NCBI GenBank assembly: GCA_043738425.1
Contig: JAYUGJ010000092.1
Span: 1 to 43,024 of the forward strand
Direction: 5' to 3'
Source of the DNA: PBB1 sp043738425
Lineage (GTDB): Bacteria; Pseudomonadota; Gammaproteobacteria; Burkholderiales; Burkholderiaceae_C
DNA: 43,024 bases
The number at the start of each line of letters is the position of its first letter. Position 1 is the first letter of the stretch. A program made the position numbers and the translations under genes. The notes under the pieces were generated by a model. That model worked only from the letters and a program-made list of their open reading frames with translations. It made no database searches and was not told the origin of the DNA. Shown here piece after piece: positions 1 to 7,465 of the stretch.

Positions 1-201
1 TCAATTGCAGAAAAAATGCAGAAAATTTTTGTTCCTATCAATTTTCACACAAACACCGAAGGTCATGGCTGCTCAGCGAGTCACAGATACTCTTCAAAAG
101 AGCAGCCGGCTCATATTCGCGAGCAAAGCAGCGAACGATGTTGAGAGCGACGAAGACGGGACCTGAAAGCCTGCTGCGCAGAGGAACGTCGAGAAGTCTG
201 G
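1..201. other. Gene-free left edge of the window
   Basis: The first 60 bases are AT-rich compared with the rest of the window. A small inverted repeat, CTCTT-CAA-AAGAG, lies near 91-104, but no T-tract follows it on the minus strand, so it is not a convincing terminator for the lipoprotein gene. I see no coding region supported by a start signal or codon pattern. Confidence 0.4.
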
Positions 202-1200
202 CTACGGAAAACACAACCTCGGCCGCTGCGGCACTGCCTCAGACGCAGGAAGCGCAAGTACAAACTTTGCGAGAGTCAAGCCGTGAGGCACACCAACGGC
301 TCGAAGTGGCCGGCGCCCCAAGTGATGTTGCACTCGCCGGAGGGAAGGCCGTCGCGCACTGCCGCGGACAACAACATGAGCGGAAACGATGAGTCGGCAA
401 TAATTGCCTTTGAATGTGCCGTGTGCGGCGCTAAGCGCAGGCACAGCCGCAGGTGCAGGTGCGGGCGCAGGTGCAGGTGCAGGTGCAGGTGCAGGCACCG
501 CTTGCCCTGAAGTCAAGAAAGCCGACAGCGGCGAGTTGCTGTAGACCGCACCAGTGACCCAGCTGGTGGGCACGCTGGTCAGGTTGGTTTGGGCGCTGGT
601 GACGGCGCGGCCACCGCCGGTTGCCAAATCGCGGAACTGCACCGTGCCTGCGCCAGGCGGCGTGAGCAGTGCGATCCAGTATTTCGCACCCGCGGCGATC
701 TTGAATGTTTGCAAAGCAAACGCGTTCCACGCACCGGCTTTCGGGTTGTCGAGCGCTGCATTGGCTAGCAGTGCGCCGGGCTGGCCGGATGCATCCGCAT
801 ACACGCCGACGATGACACGGCTGGCGCTGCTGCTGGCGTCGAGGTACAGGTTCAGCGCGTTGGCGTCGCCGCTCAGTGCCGAGGCCATCTGAAACGCTTC
901 GGCCATGCCGCCCGGGTTGTTGTCGAGCGACGGTTGAATCTGGAATGTGCCGAGCAGTGTGTTGCTGCTGCTGGCGGCCGCTATCTTGGCGGTGGCTTGC
1001 TCACCAAGCGGGCCGGTAGCCGCTTGGGCGCTTTTGCTCGGGCTGACAGCGGCTGTCGGTTCGCCGGACGCATTTGACGAAGGGAGCGCGCTGCTGGAAG
1101 ACTTGCTGCCGTCACCGCCACCGCAGGCAGCGAGCAACAAAACACTGGACATCAACGAGGCGAGTAAAGCGATACGGGGCTGCTGGAAATCAGGTTGCAT
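202..1200 (-). CDS. Putative secreted lipoprotein with Pro-Ala repeat and probable 3' frameshift
   Basis: Function unknown. The start at 1200 (MQPDFQQPRIALLASLM) is preceded by GAGGA about 4 bases upstream. It opens with a type II signal peptide whose lipobox (LLAAC) puts the lipidated Cys at residue 26, followed by a Gly/Ser-rich linker, so the product should be lipid-anchored. Residues about 80-225 look like a beta-rich domain (NLYLDASSSASRVIVGVY, AGAKYWIALLTPPG) of the sort found in exported adhesion or carbohydrate-associated proteins; that comparison is an inference. A (Pro-Ala)n linker follows at residues 232-251. Beyond it the frame becomes Arg-rich and ends at 202. The +1 frame of the same strand reads SFPLMLLSAAVRDGLPSGEC and ends at 276 with native-looking composition. 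A single-base indel between about 400 and 500 is likely, so the intact gene probably ended at 276. Confidence 0.6.
   Translation of the reverse strand: MQPDFQQPRIALLASLMSSVLLLAACGGGDGSKSSSSALPSSNASGEPTAAVSPSKSAQAATGPLGEQATAKIAAASSSNTLLGTFQIQPSLDNNPGGMAEAFQMASALSGDANALNLYLDASSSASRVIVGVYADASGQPGALLANAALDNPKAGAWNAFALQTFKIAAGAKYWIALLTPPGAGTVQFRDLATGGGRAVTSAQTNLTSVPTSWVTGAVYSNSPLSAFLTSGQAVPAPAPAPAPAPAPAPAAVPALSAAHGTFKGNYCRLIVSAHVVVRGSARRPSLRRVQHHLGRRPLRAVGVPHGLTLAKFVLALPASEAVPQRPRLCFP
449..495. repeat. 6-bp microsatellite (GCAGGT)n inside the lipoprotein gene
   Basis: About eight tandem copies of GCAGGT, one of them degenerate (GCGGGC). On the minus strand they encode alternating Ala and Pro. The unit is a multiple of three, so copy-number change alone would not shift the frame; the frameshift of this gene needs a separate indel. 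Confidence 0.85.
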
Positions 1201-2056
1201 AAATCCTCGGGCTGGGTAAAAAGTAAACAACGACCTGCGTGACGCAGTGCGTGGATGGGTCTGTGGTGGGTGCCGAAAATCAGCACGACCGGTCACAGAA
1301 CCGCCGTTGTTTGCATTAGCCCATCGCAGGGTTGGCCGCCTGATACAAGTCGAAGCGGTTCAGCGTTTACCCGAGTCTGGTAACCGCATGTTTGTTTAGT
1401 GGTGGTGGCCGACGCGTGCTGCAACTGCAGCTGCGTGCCCGCAACGCGCACTGGCGCTGCATAGCTGGCGATTGACCTTGTCGGCGTCGCATGTAAGCGG
1501 CCGATACAACTGGTCGAGTTTGGTGCGGTGTCTAGGCCTCAAATCCCACGAACTAGGGATGTACTTTTGCCCCGGCCTTTGACACTTCTTACGTTCCGAG
1601 AGGCGAAAACGCGAAAAATTCACGCAAACCGGTCGCGCGCGGCCGGTGCGCAAGGGCAAATCGGCGCAATGACGTACGGAATAACGGCCGTCCTGATGAC
1701 GGCGATTTCCTACAACCTGCGCAAGGATGGTTACCGCGCATTGGCGGGTTGCGGGTCGGTCGAAGCCGCTGCGGTGACATGCGCACCCTTCGACACGCTC
1801 AGGGCGAACGGGTTTGGGTGCTCAGGGCAAACGGGTTCGGCGCTCAGGGCGAACGGGTTCGGTACTCAGGGCGAGCGAGTTCGGTGCTCAGGGCGAACGA
1901 GTTCGGTGCTCAGGGTGAACGGGTTCGGTGCCCAGGGTGAACGGGTTCGGTGCCCAGGGCGAACGGCTTCGGCGCTCAGGGTGAACGGCTTTGGGTACTC
2001 AGGACAACCGGTTTTGAGCACCCGCCGCAGACGAGCTTTGGGCACCCACGGTGAAC
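1201..2056. other. Long gene-free stretch between the lipoprotein and EPS export genes
   Basis: No convincing gene. Open frames here have Arg/Cys-rich compositions and no good ribosome binding site. The right third is filled by a tandem repeat array at 1798-2019. The segment next to 1200 should contain the promoter of the minus-strand lipoprotein gene, but no clear -35/-10 pair could be picked. Confidence 0.5.
1798..2019. repeat. Tandem array of ten 22-bp repeat units
   Basis: CTCAGGG-type cores (some CCCAGGG) start at 1798, 1821, 1843, 1865, 1887, 1909, 1931, 1953, 1975 and 1998, a period of 22 bases, with 23 where an extra T is present. The unit reads approximately GCTCAGGGCGAACGGGTTCG. 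It is preceded at 1786-1797 by CCTTCGACACG, so the first copy matches the common betaproteobacterial intergenic motif that joins CCTTCGACA to GCTCAGGGCGAACGG. The period is not a multiple of three, so the reading frame rotates and no stable protein repeat is encoded. Units differ by scattered substitutions, so the array is not brand new. Confidence 0.9.
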
Positions 2057-2740
2057 TCAAAACCAGCCCTGCGGCACGATGATGATGTCGCCGGGTGCTA
2101 CCGGCACATTGGCGGTGATGTCGCCGCGTGTGAGCAAGTCTTTCAGGCGCACGCTGTAGCGCTTGTCGCCGTCTGCGCTGCGTACCAACACGGCACCGTT
2201 GCCGTTGGCGTAGGCAGTCATGCCACCGGCTTGTGTCATCGCGTCGAGCAACGTCATGTTGGGTCGGTACGGCATCGACTGCGGCTTGACCGCTTCGCCG
2301 ACCACCCGGACCTGGTCGGCGTAGTCGCCCTGGAAGCCACCGACCACGATGGTGACCACCGGATCGCGGATGTATTTGGCCAGCGCTTTTTCAATTTCGC
2401 GCGACAACTCGGCAGGCGTTTTACCGGCGGCCAGCATGTCTTCGACCAGCGGCGTGGAAATCATCCCATCGGGCCGCACCGCCAGCGTGCTCGACAACTC
2501 CGGGTTGCGCCACACGACGATATTGAGCGTGTCGAGCGGCCCGATCTTGTAGCGCGCCAGCGGTGCCGCGGTAGTGGTCGGTGCGGGCTCGTGCGGCGCG
2601 TAGCCTGCGCATGCCGACAGCACCGACAGCACAGGCAGCGTGAATACGACCGCCAGTGCGCGGGCTGACCGCATGGCCGCGCAGCGCCTGGCGTAAATCC
2701 AACCGCAGCTGGCGGGGACTTCGATCAGTGGAATGTTCAT
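2057..2740 (-). CDS. Exopolysaccharide export outer-membrane lipoprotein, XrtA/PEP-CTERM type (Wza-like)
   Basis: Polysaccharide export protein, expected to form the outer-membrane or periplasmic part of an exopolysaccharide exporter. A hydrophobic stretch at residues 28-43 ends in LSAC, with the predicted lipidated Cys at residue 44. The export domain follows (YKIGPLDTLNIVVWRNPELS, about 64-135), then an SLBB-type region (about 142-227) ending in APGDIIIVPQGWF. The PELS, RPDG and GDIxIxPxxWF pattern matches the short, about 208-residue subfamily found in XrtA/PEP-CTERM loci. Start 2740 is chosen because GAGGAA lies just upstream and its ATG overlaps the upstream stop (ATGA). An internal ATG at 2674 would give a more standard lipoprotein signal peptide and 205 residues. 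No exosortase, tyrosine kinase or glycosyltransferase gene is in the window, so it appears detached from a full locus. Confidence 0.85.
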   Translation of the reverse strand: MNIPLIEVPASCGWIYARRCAAMRSARALAVVFTLPVLSVLSACAGYAPHEPAPTTTAAPLARYKIGPLDTLNIVVWRNPELSSTLAVRPDGMISTPLVEDMLAAGKTPAELSREIEKALAKYIRDPVVTIVVGGFQGDYADQVRVVGEAVKPQSMPYRPNMTLLDAMTQAGGMTAYANGNGAVLVRSADGDKRYSVRLKDLLTRGDITANVPVAPGDIIIVPQGWF

Positions 2741-3258
2741 GGCGTTCCTCGCGACAAAGATCGAGCGCGCACGACGCGCTGGGTTGGCATCGGTGGCGGC
2801 GGCGTTGGTGTGGTCGCCGGCGTGTTCGCTGAAGTCGTCAGCGGTGGTTGTGGTGGCGCTTTCCTCGTTGCGGTCAACGAAAGACCTGCCCCCGCTGTAG
2901 GCGACGGCTCCAACGGCTCCAACGGGTGAGAAGGCTCGCTGCGGTTCGCTGCGGTGGGTTCTGTCAATCGATCGATGAACCCTGCGTTGTCCCGGCGCAG
3001 TGCATCGGCGCGCTGTGCTTCGCGGTGCGCATGGACGACCTGTTGCCCGCGGCGAAATGCGTAGCGCAACGCGGCGTCGCTGGTGGGCCACTGGCGGCGG
3101 CGCGCCAGTGCATCGTCACGAAAAATTTCTTCACCATCGCCAGCGCGCCGACCGCGCAGATTGATCACCAACGCGGCGTGATAGCCCTCGCCCCAGCCCG
3201 CTTCAATGACCCCGGCGTAGATGTGAAAGTCACCGTCGTCTCGTTCTTCGAACCGCAT
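2737..3258 (-). CDS. Hypothetical protein with N-terminal conserved-looking domain and Pro/Thr-rich tail
   Basis: Function unknown. The start at 3258 is preceded by AAGGAG nine bases upstream. Residues 1 to about 80 look like a compact alpha/beta domain (MRFEERDDGDFHIYAGVIEA, then LRGRRAGDGEEIFRDDAL, then WPTSDAALRYAFRRGQQVV), a pattern I associate with small uncharacterised Burkholderiales proteins. The remainder is low complexity, rich in Pro, Thr and Ala, and probably disordered. There is no signal peptide or membrane segment. Its stop overlaps the start of the export lipoprotein (ATGA), so the two are probably translationally coupled. The link to polysaccharide export is inferred only from that coupling. 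Confidence 0.6.
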   Translation of the reverse strand: MRFEERDDGDFHIYAGVIEAGWGEGYHAALVINLRGRRAGDGEEIFRDDALARRRQWPTSDAALRYAFRRGQQVVHAHREAQRADALRRDNAGFIDRLTEPTAANRSEPSHPLEPLEPSPTAGAGLSLTATRKAPPQPPLTTSANTPATTPTPPPPMPTQRVVRARSLSRGTP

Positions 3259-3445
3259 GGCCGCACGCTCCTTCCAGCGCCATCACACGCGCTGGTGTGC
3301 GCGTGCGAATCTCGATGACCTGATGTTCGGCGGCAGCCGGTGTCGGCAGATTGATTGCGCTCACGGCGGGGGCAAACAAAGGGGCGTGCGCAAACAAAAT
3401 GAACAAGCAAGCGCGCAGTACGCGCGTGACTGGTTCAGCGCGGCG
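3230..3445 (-). other. Possible remnant or small secreted ORF between the large gene and the 173-aa gene
   Basis: The stretch 3259-3445 holds no ordinary gene. On the minus strand, in the same frame as the large upstream gene and directly after its TAA stop, an open frame runs to a TGA at 3230. It reads as a signal-peptide-like segment (VLRACLFILFAHAPLFAPA) followed by VSAINLPTPAAAEHQVIEI. There is no ATG or GTG before the hydrophobic part, only TTG or CTG, and no Shine-Dalgarno. It overlaps the start of the next gene by about 28 bases. It may be a small exported protein with a rare start, a decayed gene, or chance. Confidence 0.25.
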
Positions 3446-6400
3446 TTACGGCTCGGTGGGCAGATGGACCGCTGCGACAACACGCGGTTTGACCATGCCA
3501 GTTACCCACAGTGGCGGGCCGAAACGCGCGGCGGCCATCGTCCAATGGTCGGCGCCGTAACCGATGCGCAACTCCAGGGTGTGCGTGCCGAACGGGTCAG
3601 CGCGGGGAACGGTGTGCGGCGGCCACGCCAGCCACCAACGGTGTGCTTGCCTGTGCTGCGGCCGCTCGGCGGTGGTTGGCTCGTTATTTGATGCGTCGGT
3701 CGGCTCATCAGCTGACCCATCGGCCGGACTCAATGCGGTCAGCAGCTCGACCGCATGCGGCTGTGACGCGTCGGCCGACTGCGCACCGCGTGGGCCCGGC
3801 CGAACGATGCACACCGACGCGGGTTCGGCGGCATCGGCTGGGTTGGATGATGTTGTCGCTGCTGATGCGCTCCCAAGCGAGGCCCCAGGCGCGGCCCCAG
3901 CTGCCGCCCCAGCTGCGGTTCCAATTGCGTTCACCCGCCAGCGCGCAAAGTATTTCAAGCCTCGGTGCGCATGCAGGCAATCCACCGACAGTGCCTGCGC
4001 GAACTCGATCCACACACCGGCTTCGGCACCCGCACGGTGACCGACATCCACCACCTCCATCGCCAGCACATGCGGTGCCTCGCGCGGTGGCCGTGCCCAA
4101 GGCAGGTGCAATAGCTGCGCCTCGCCGATCACCTCAGAGTGCAACGGCAGCAGCGCACGGGCGCGCCAGGCCAGACGTTGGGGTGATGGTGGCTCAGGTG
4201 AATCAGGTGGTTCAGGCCACACCGCCGGCCGGGATTGGTGGTCGCTGCCGGCGTCGAATGCGCTGGGGGCGGGATGCACCTCCGACATGCCAGCCGCCTC
4301 GACTGCGTCGAAAAGTATCACTACGGTGTGGTCGCGCTGCACTTCGGCGGTGGCCTGCGCAGCCTGCCCATCCAGGTGCAAATGACCAATGCGCGTGGGT
4401 AACCTGATCTGGGTGATCTGGGTGCTCTGGATGACATGGTTGGGCTGCGCGCGCGGTTGCGCAGCCGGTGGCCATGTGGTGGGCGATGCCGGTTGCTCCA
4501 GCGGTTGCAGCCCGCCCTGCGCACTGTCATGCGCACTGTCATGCGCACTGACCTGCGCACCCGCCGGCAGGTGTTCGAAACCCACACGCAGCGGCTGTGT
4601 GCCACACCAGCTCCAGTCGCGCTGCAGCCGCACGCGACGCGCGACGAGCCAGCGGCCGCGCAATGCATCGTGTGAGGCGAAACTGATTTCGCTGTCGGCA
4701 GCGGTCAAGGTGTGTGCCAGTCGCCCGGTGGCTGCAAACACCACCCGCTCGCCGGCTGCGCCGTGCAAGGTGCTGCCGCGCGAGTGCAGGCCGAATGCGT
4801 CGGCCATCTGCGCAACCGGATCGATGTCGGCCAACGCATCGGTCGCGCCACGTGGAGCTGCAACCGCAGTGGCAAGCGCAGTGGGCACCACCGCGGGGAC
4901 AGGCAACCACAGCGCCACCGTGTGGTCATCAGCGCACGGGTCGAACAGCTGGGCCATTGCCGCGCCGTCGATTTCTTCACTTCGCAGGTCGATGTCAGCC
5001 ACCAGCCCCACGGCGACGCGCTGACCATCGACGGTGCGCAGCAACGCCGGCGCGAAATGGCTGCGACGGCCCTTCGGTGGCAGGTTGGCAGCGCGCAGGC
5101 GCAACCGCACATCGCGCCCGGTCGGCACCGCCACGCTGGCCCCACCGCTGGCCGCTTTGAGGTCTGCGGCAGCGGCCCGCACATCAGCACAGTCGGTGTA
5201 GGTCAGCAGCAAGTCGAAGGCGGTTTCTTCATCGTCGAAGCGCAGGCTGGTGGCGGGAAAGCCGTCGCGTGCGGGCAGCGGTTTGAGCACGCTGAACAGC
5301 TCGATGAAATCGCCGTCACGCGGGCAGCCGCTCGCAGCCTCGGTATCGCCCCGCAGTGTGCGAACCTGTACCGACACCGCGAGGTGCGTCGCGTCGGGGT
5401 CCGGCACGCCGAGGCCGTAGCCGACCGTTCGTGCAGCGCTGCGGTGGCGCGCCAATTCATCGAGCAGCGTCGGCGTGGCGTCGATGCCGGCAAATCGAAA
5501 ATCGGGGTAGGCCAGCAGCGGGCGGCGCAGCAGCACGCGTGTCGGGTGCGCAGATGCAGCCGCGGTATCGGCGGTGTCGGCGTTGTCGACGGCCGCAACA
5601 TTCGCGGCAACTTCGTTGCCATGGCCGTCGAGCAGGCACACGATGCGCATCGCTTTGGGTGGCACCCAACGTTCGAAGCGCACGCTGGCCACCGATGCCG
5701 CGGCTGCGTACTGCGGCACATCACCGACCTGCGGGCCGCCACCGGTGAGGTCGACCAGGCGCACCCGAAAGTCATAGCGGCGGCCATAGCGCAAGGCAGG
5801 CAGCGCGCGGGTGGCAGGCAGCGGCTGCGGGCTCCAGGCGCCGGGGCCGCGGCCGTCAACCGCCAGCCGTTGCGCGGCCGGATCGGCCAGCACCAGGGAG
5901 GGCGCGCACCAGGCCGCAAAGTAGCGCGGCAGGTGCAGCCACTGGGTCGACACGCCCGATGCCGATCGGCACGCCAGCTGCGGTGCGGTGTCGACCATGA
6001 ACTCGCCGCGGTAGCTGCAGCGCCAGCCCGCCAACGCCACGTCGCCCTGCACGCCGCACAGTGAGCGCCAGCCGGCGTCGCTGCTGCCACGCGAGCGCAC
6101 GTCGACGCGGTAGCCCGCCACACCCAGCGGCGCGCGCGAGTGCAGTGGCTGCGTGAGGTTGTCCAGCGCAGCAGACCGCCGCTCGCTGCCCCCCGGGGCC
6201 GCCATGCGGCTGCTGTCGAGTTGGCGGTTGACCCACCGCAGCACCTGCTCGTCGTCCCAGCCCAGCGCAATGCCCCCGTCGATGCAGGGCAGCGCAGCGG
6301 TGGGGATCGGCGCGTCGGCCGCGCGGAGCAACGTGTCTGAAGCGGCGGTCGGCGGCAGCGGCTGTGCTGCGTGCACCACCCGCGCAAAGCCGTCGTCGTA

Positions 6401-7465
6401 GCGGGCGGCCTCAGCGCGTAGCGTGCGCTGATCGTCATCACAGCGTAGCGTGCGCTGATCGTCGTCACGGCATGACGTGCGCTGATCGCCATTGCCGCGC
6501 ATCGCCTCCTCCTCCAGCAACTGCCCGGCCTCGCCCTGCTCCACCCGCTGCGGCTCGCAACCCGTATGCGCGACCGGAAAGAGTACCGCCGCAAACAACG
6601 GCCGGGCCCGCGCCGACAGCGGTGGCAGGCGGGCCGCGTATGGCGCGACGCTGTCGCCCGCAATCGCGTCGCCGACCAACCGGAATGTGGCAGCCGAGTC
6701 AGCCGCCGATGGCGCTGTCGATGCCGCCAGCGTGGCATGCAACCAACCGCCGTGCGCCAGCAGCCGCGGCAAATCCCAGCCAGTGAAGTCGGTGTCGAAA
6801 TCGACGACCAGACCCAACGCGCGGGCCAATGCCGGTTGCCGCAGCGCGTAACTCAACACCTGACCCCACGACACCGGGCTGCTGTGCGCTGCGGTGGCTG
6901 CCGCTGATGTTGCGGTGGACGCTGCTGCGGCGGCAGGCGTGGTCGCGGCGTGTTCGGCCAACCGTTGCAGGTAGTCGGCCTCGGCTATCACCTGGGGCGC
7001 ATGTTGCGGTACGTCGATTGCGGCTGCGGCGCAATAACTCGGTGGCAGCACCTTGACCACCGGCCCCAGTGCACGCAGTCGGTCGCCGCGCCGCTGGCGC
7101 AGCTGCGCCAACGCAATTGGGTTCGACGGCTGCGGAATCGGCAAAAACTGGTGGTGCAACGCTTCGAACAGGCGCCTGGCCTGCGCCCGGTCAATCGACG
7201 GCGCGAACTCGATTGCCAACGCTGCGGCGTGGGGTGCGGGCTGGGCTTCGGCCTGGCTTCGGTGCCGGGCAACGCCCCCCGCGGCCGCACCCGGCTGCAA
7301 CACCAGCTGCAGCACCAGCGGCATGCCGGCGAACGGCGCGCCCGAGTCGAACAGCGGCGCGTGCAGCGGGTCCCCCGTAGGCAGCAGCAGCACCGATCCG
7401 CGCAGTCGGTGGCCGTCCCACGCTTGCGGAAACATCAACACCGACAACAGCGTGGCCGGCCTCAC
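3446..7465 (-). CDS. Very large protein of unknown function (1339 aa), second gene of a coupled pair
   Basis: I do not recognise this family. The frame has coding-like composition throughout. The start is taken as the GTG at 7465 because it overlaps the stop of the preceding gene (GTGA); an ATG 10 codons downstream (MFPQAWDGHRLRG) is the alternative. No signal peptide or transmembrane segment is seen, so a cytosolic product, or one exported by another route, is expected. Segments such as LPALRYGRRYDFRVRLVDLT and VRFERWVPPKAMRIVCLLDG look like beta-sandwich strands; SNPIALAQLRQRRGDRLRAL (about residues 120-140) is helical. Low-complexity inserts interrupt it: Ala/Thr-rich near 172-193, a nine-residue repeat containing DQRT at about 322-349, SAHDSAHDSAQ near 971-983, and Gly/Ala-rich near 1180-1210. 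The C-terminus ends FGPPLWVTGMVKPRVVAAVH. It could be a structural or surface component; the function is open. Confidence 0.7.
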   Translation of the reverse strand: MRPATLLSVLMFPQAWDGHRLRGSVLLLPTGDPLHAPLFDSGAPFAGMPLVLQLVLQPGAAAGGVARHRSQAEAQPAPHAAALAIEFAPSIDRAQARRLFEALHHQFLPIPQPSNPIALAQLRQRRGDRLRALGPVVKVLPPSYCAAAAIDVPQHAPQVIAEADYLQRLAEHAATTPAAAAASTATSAAATAAHSSPVSWGQVLSYALRQPALARALGLVVDFDTDFTGWDLPRLLAHGGWLHATLAASTAPSAADSAATFRLVGDAIAGDSVAPYAARLPPLSARARPLFAAVLFPVAHTGCEPQRVEQGEAGQLLEEEAMRGNGDQRTSCRDDDQRTLRCDDDQRTLRAEAARYDDGFARVVHAAQPLPPTAASDTLLRAADAPIPTAALPCIDGGIALGWDDEQVLRWVNRQLDSSRMAAPGGSERRSAALDNLTQPLHSRAPLGVAGYRVDVRSRGSSDAGWRSLCGVQGDVALAGWRCSYRGEFMVDTAPQLACRSASGVSTQWLHLPRYFAAWCAPSLVLADPAAQRLAVDGRGPGAWSPQPLPATRALPALRYGRRYDFRVRLVDLTGGGPQVGDVPQYAAAASVASVRFERWVPPKAMRIVCLLDGHGNEVAANVAAVDNADTADTAAASAHPTRVLLRRPLLAYPDFRFAGIDATPTLLDELARHRSAARTVGYGLGVPDPDATHLAVSVQVRTLRGDTEAASGCPRDGDFIELFSVLKPLPARDGFPATSLRFDDEETAFDLLLTYTDCADVRAAAADLKAASGGASVAVPTGRDVRLRLRAANLPPKGRRSHFAPALLRTVDGQRVAVGLVADIDLRSEEIDGAAMAQLFDPCADDHTVALWLPVPAVVPTALATAVAAPRGATDALADIDPVAQMADAFGLHSRGSTLHGAAGERVVFAATGRLAHTLTAADSEISFASHDALRGRWLVARRVRLQRDWSWCGTQPLRVGFEHLPAGAQVSAHDSAHDSAQGGLQPLEQPASPTTWPPAAQPRAQPNHVIQSTQITQIRLPTRIGHLHLDGQAAQATAEVQRDHTVVILFDAVEAAGMSEVHPAPSAFDAGSDHQSRPAVWPEPPDSPEPPSPQRLAWRARALLPLHSEVIGEAQLLHLPWARPPREAPHVLAMEVVDVGHRAGAEAGVWIEFAQALSVDCLHAHRGLKYFARWRVNAIGTAAGAAAGAAPGASLGSASAATTSSNPADAAEPASVCIVRPGPRGAQSADASQPHAVELLTALSPADGSADEPTDASNNEPTTAERPQHRQAHRWWLAWPPHTVPRADPFGTHTLELRIGYGADHWTMAAARFGPPLWVTGMVKPRVVAAVHLPTEP
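4515..4553. repeat. Short in-frame repeat within the 1339-aa gene
   Basis: Three copies of a 12-base unit close to GCACTGTCATGC, encoding SAHD-SAHD-SAQ on the minus strand. It is in frame, consistent with replication slippage inside a tolerant linker. Confidence 0.7.
6417..6498. repeat. Three-copy 27-bp in-frame repeat within the 1339-aa gene
   Basis: Three imperfect copies of a 27-base unit containing GTGCGCTGATCGTC, each encoding nine residues that include DQRT and an acidic DDD (DDDQRTLRC, DDDQRTLRA and the degenerate GNGDQRTSC). All copies keep the reading frame. Confidence 0.8.

Noticed and set aside
1396..1659. Minus-strand frame containing LRPRHRTKLDQLY, faintly like a LuxR-type HTH start
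   Set aside because: The following residues do not continue the HTH pattern, and composition is non-coding.
1528..2082. Plus-strand frame of about 184 residues crossing the 22-bp array, with a Gly/Asn/Arg repeat pattern
   Set aside because: It exists because the repeat is open in several frames on both strands. It has no ribosome binding site, and its upstream part has non-coding composition.
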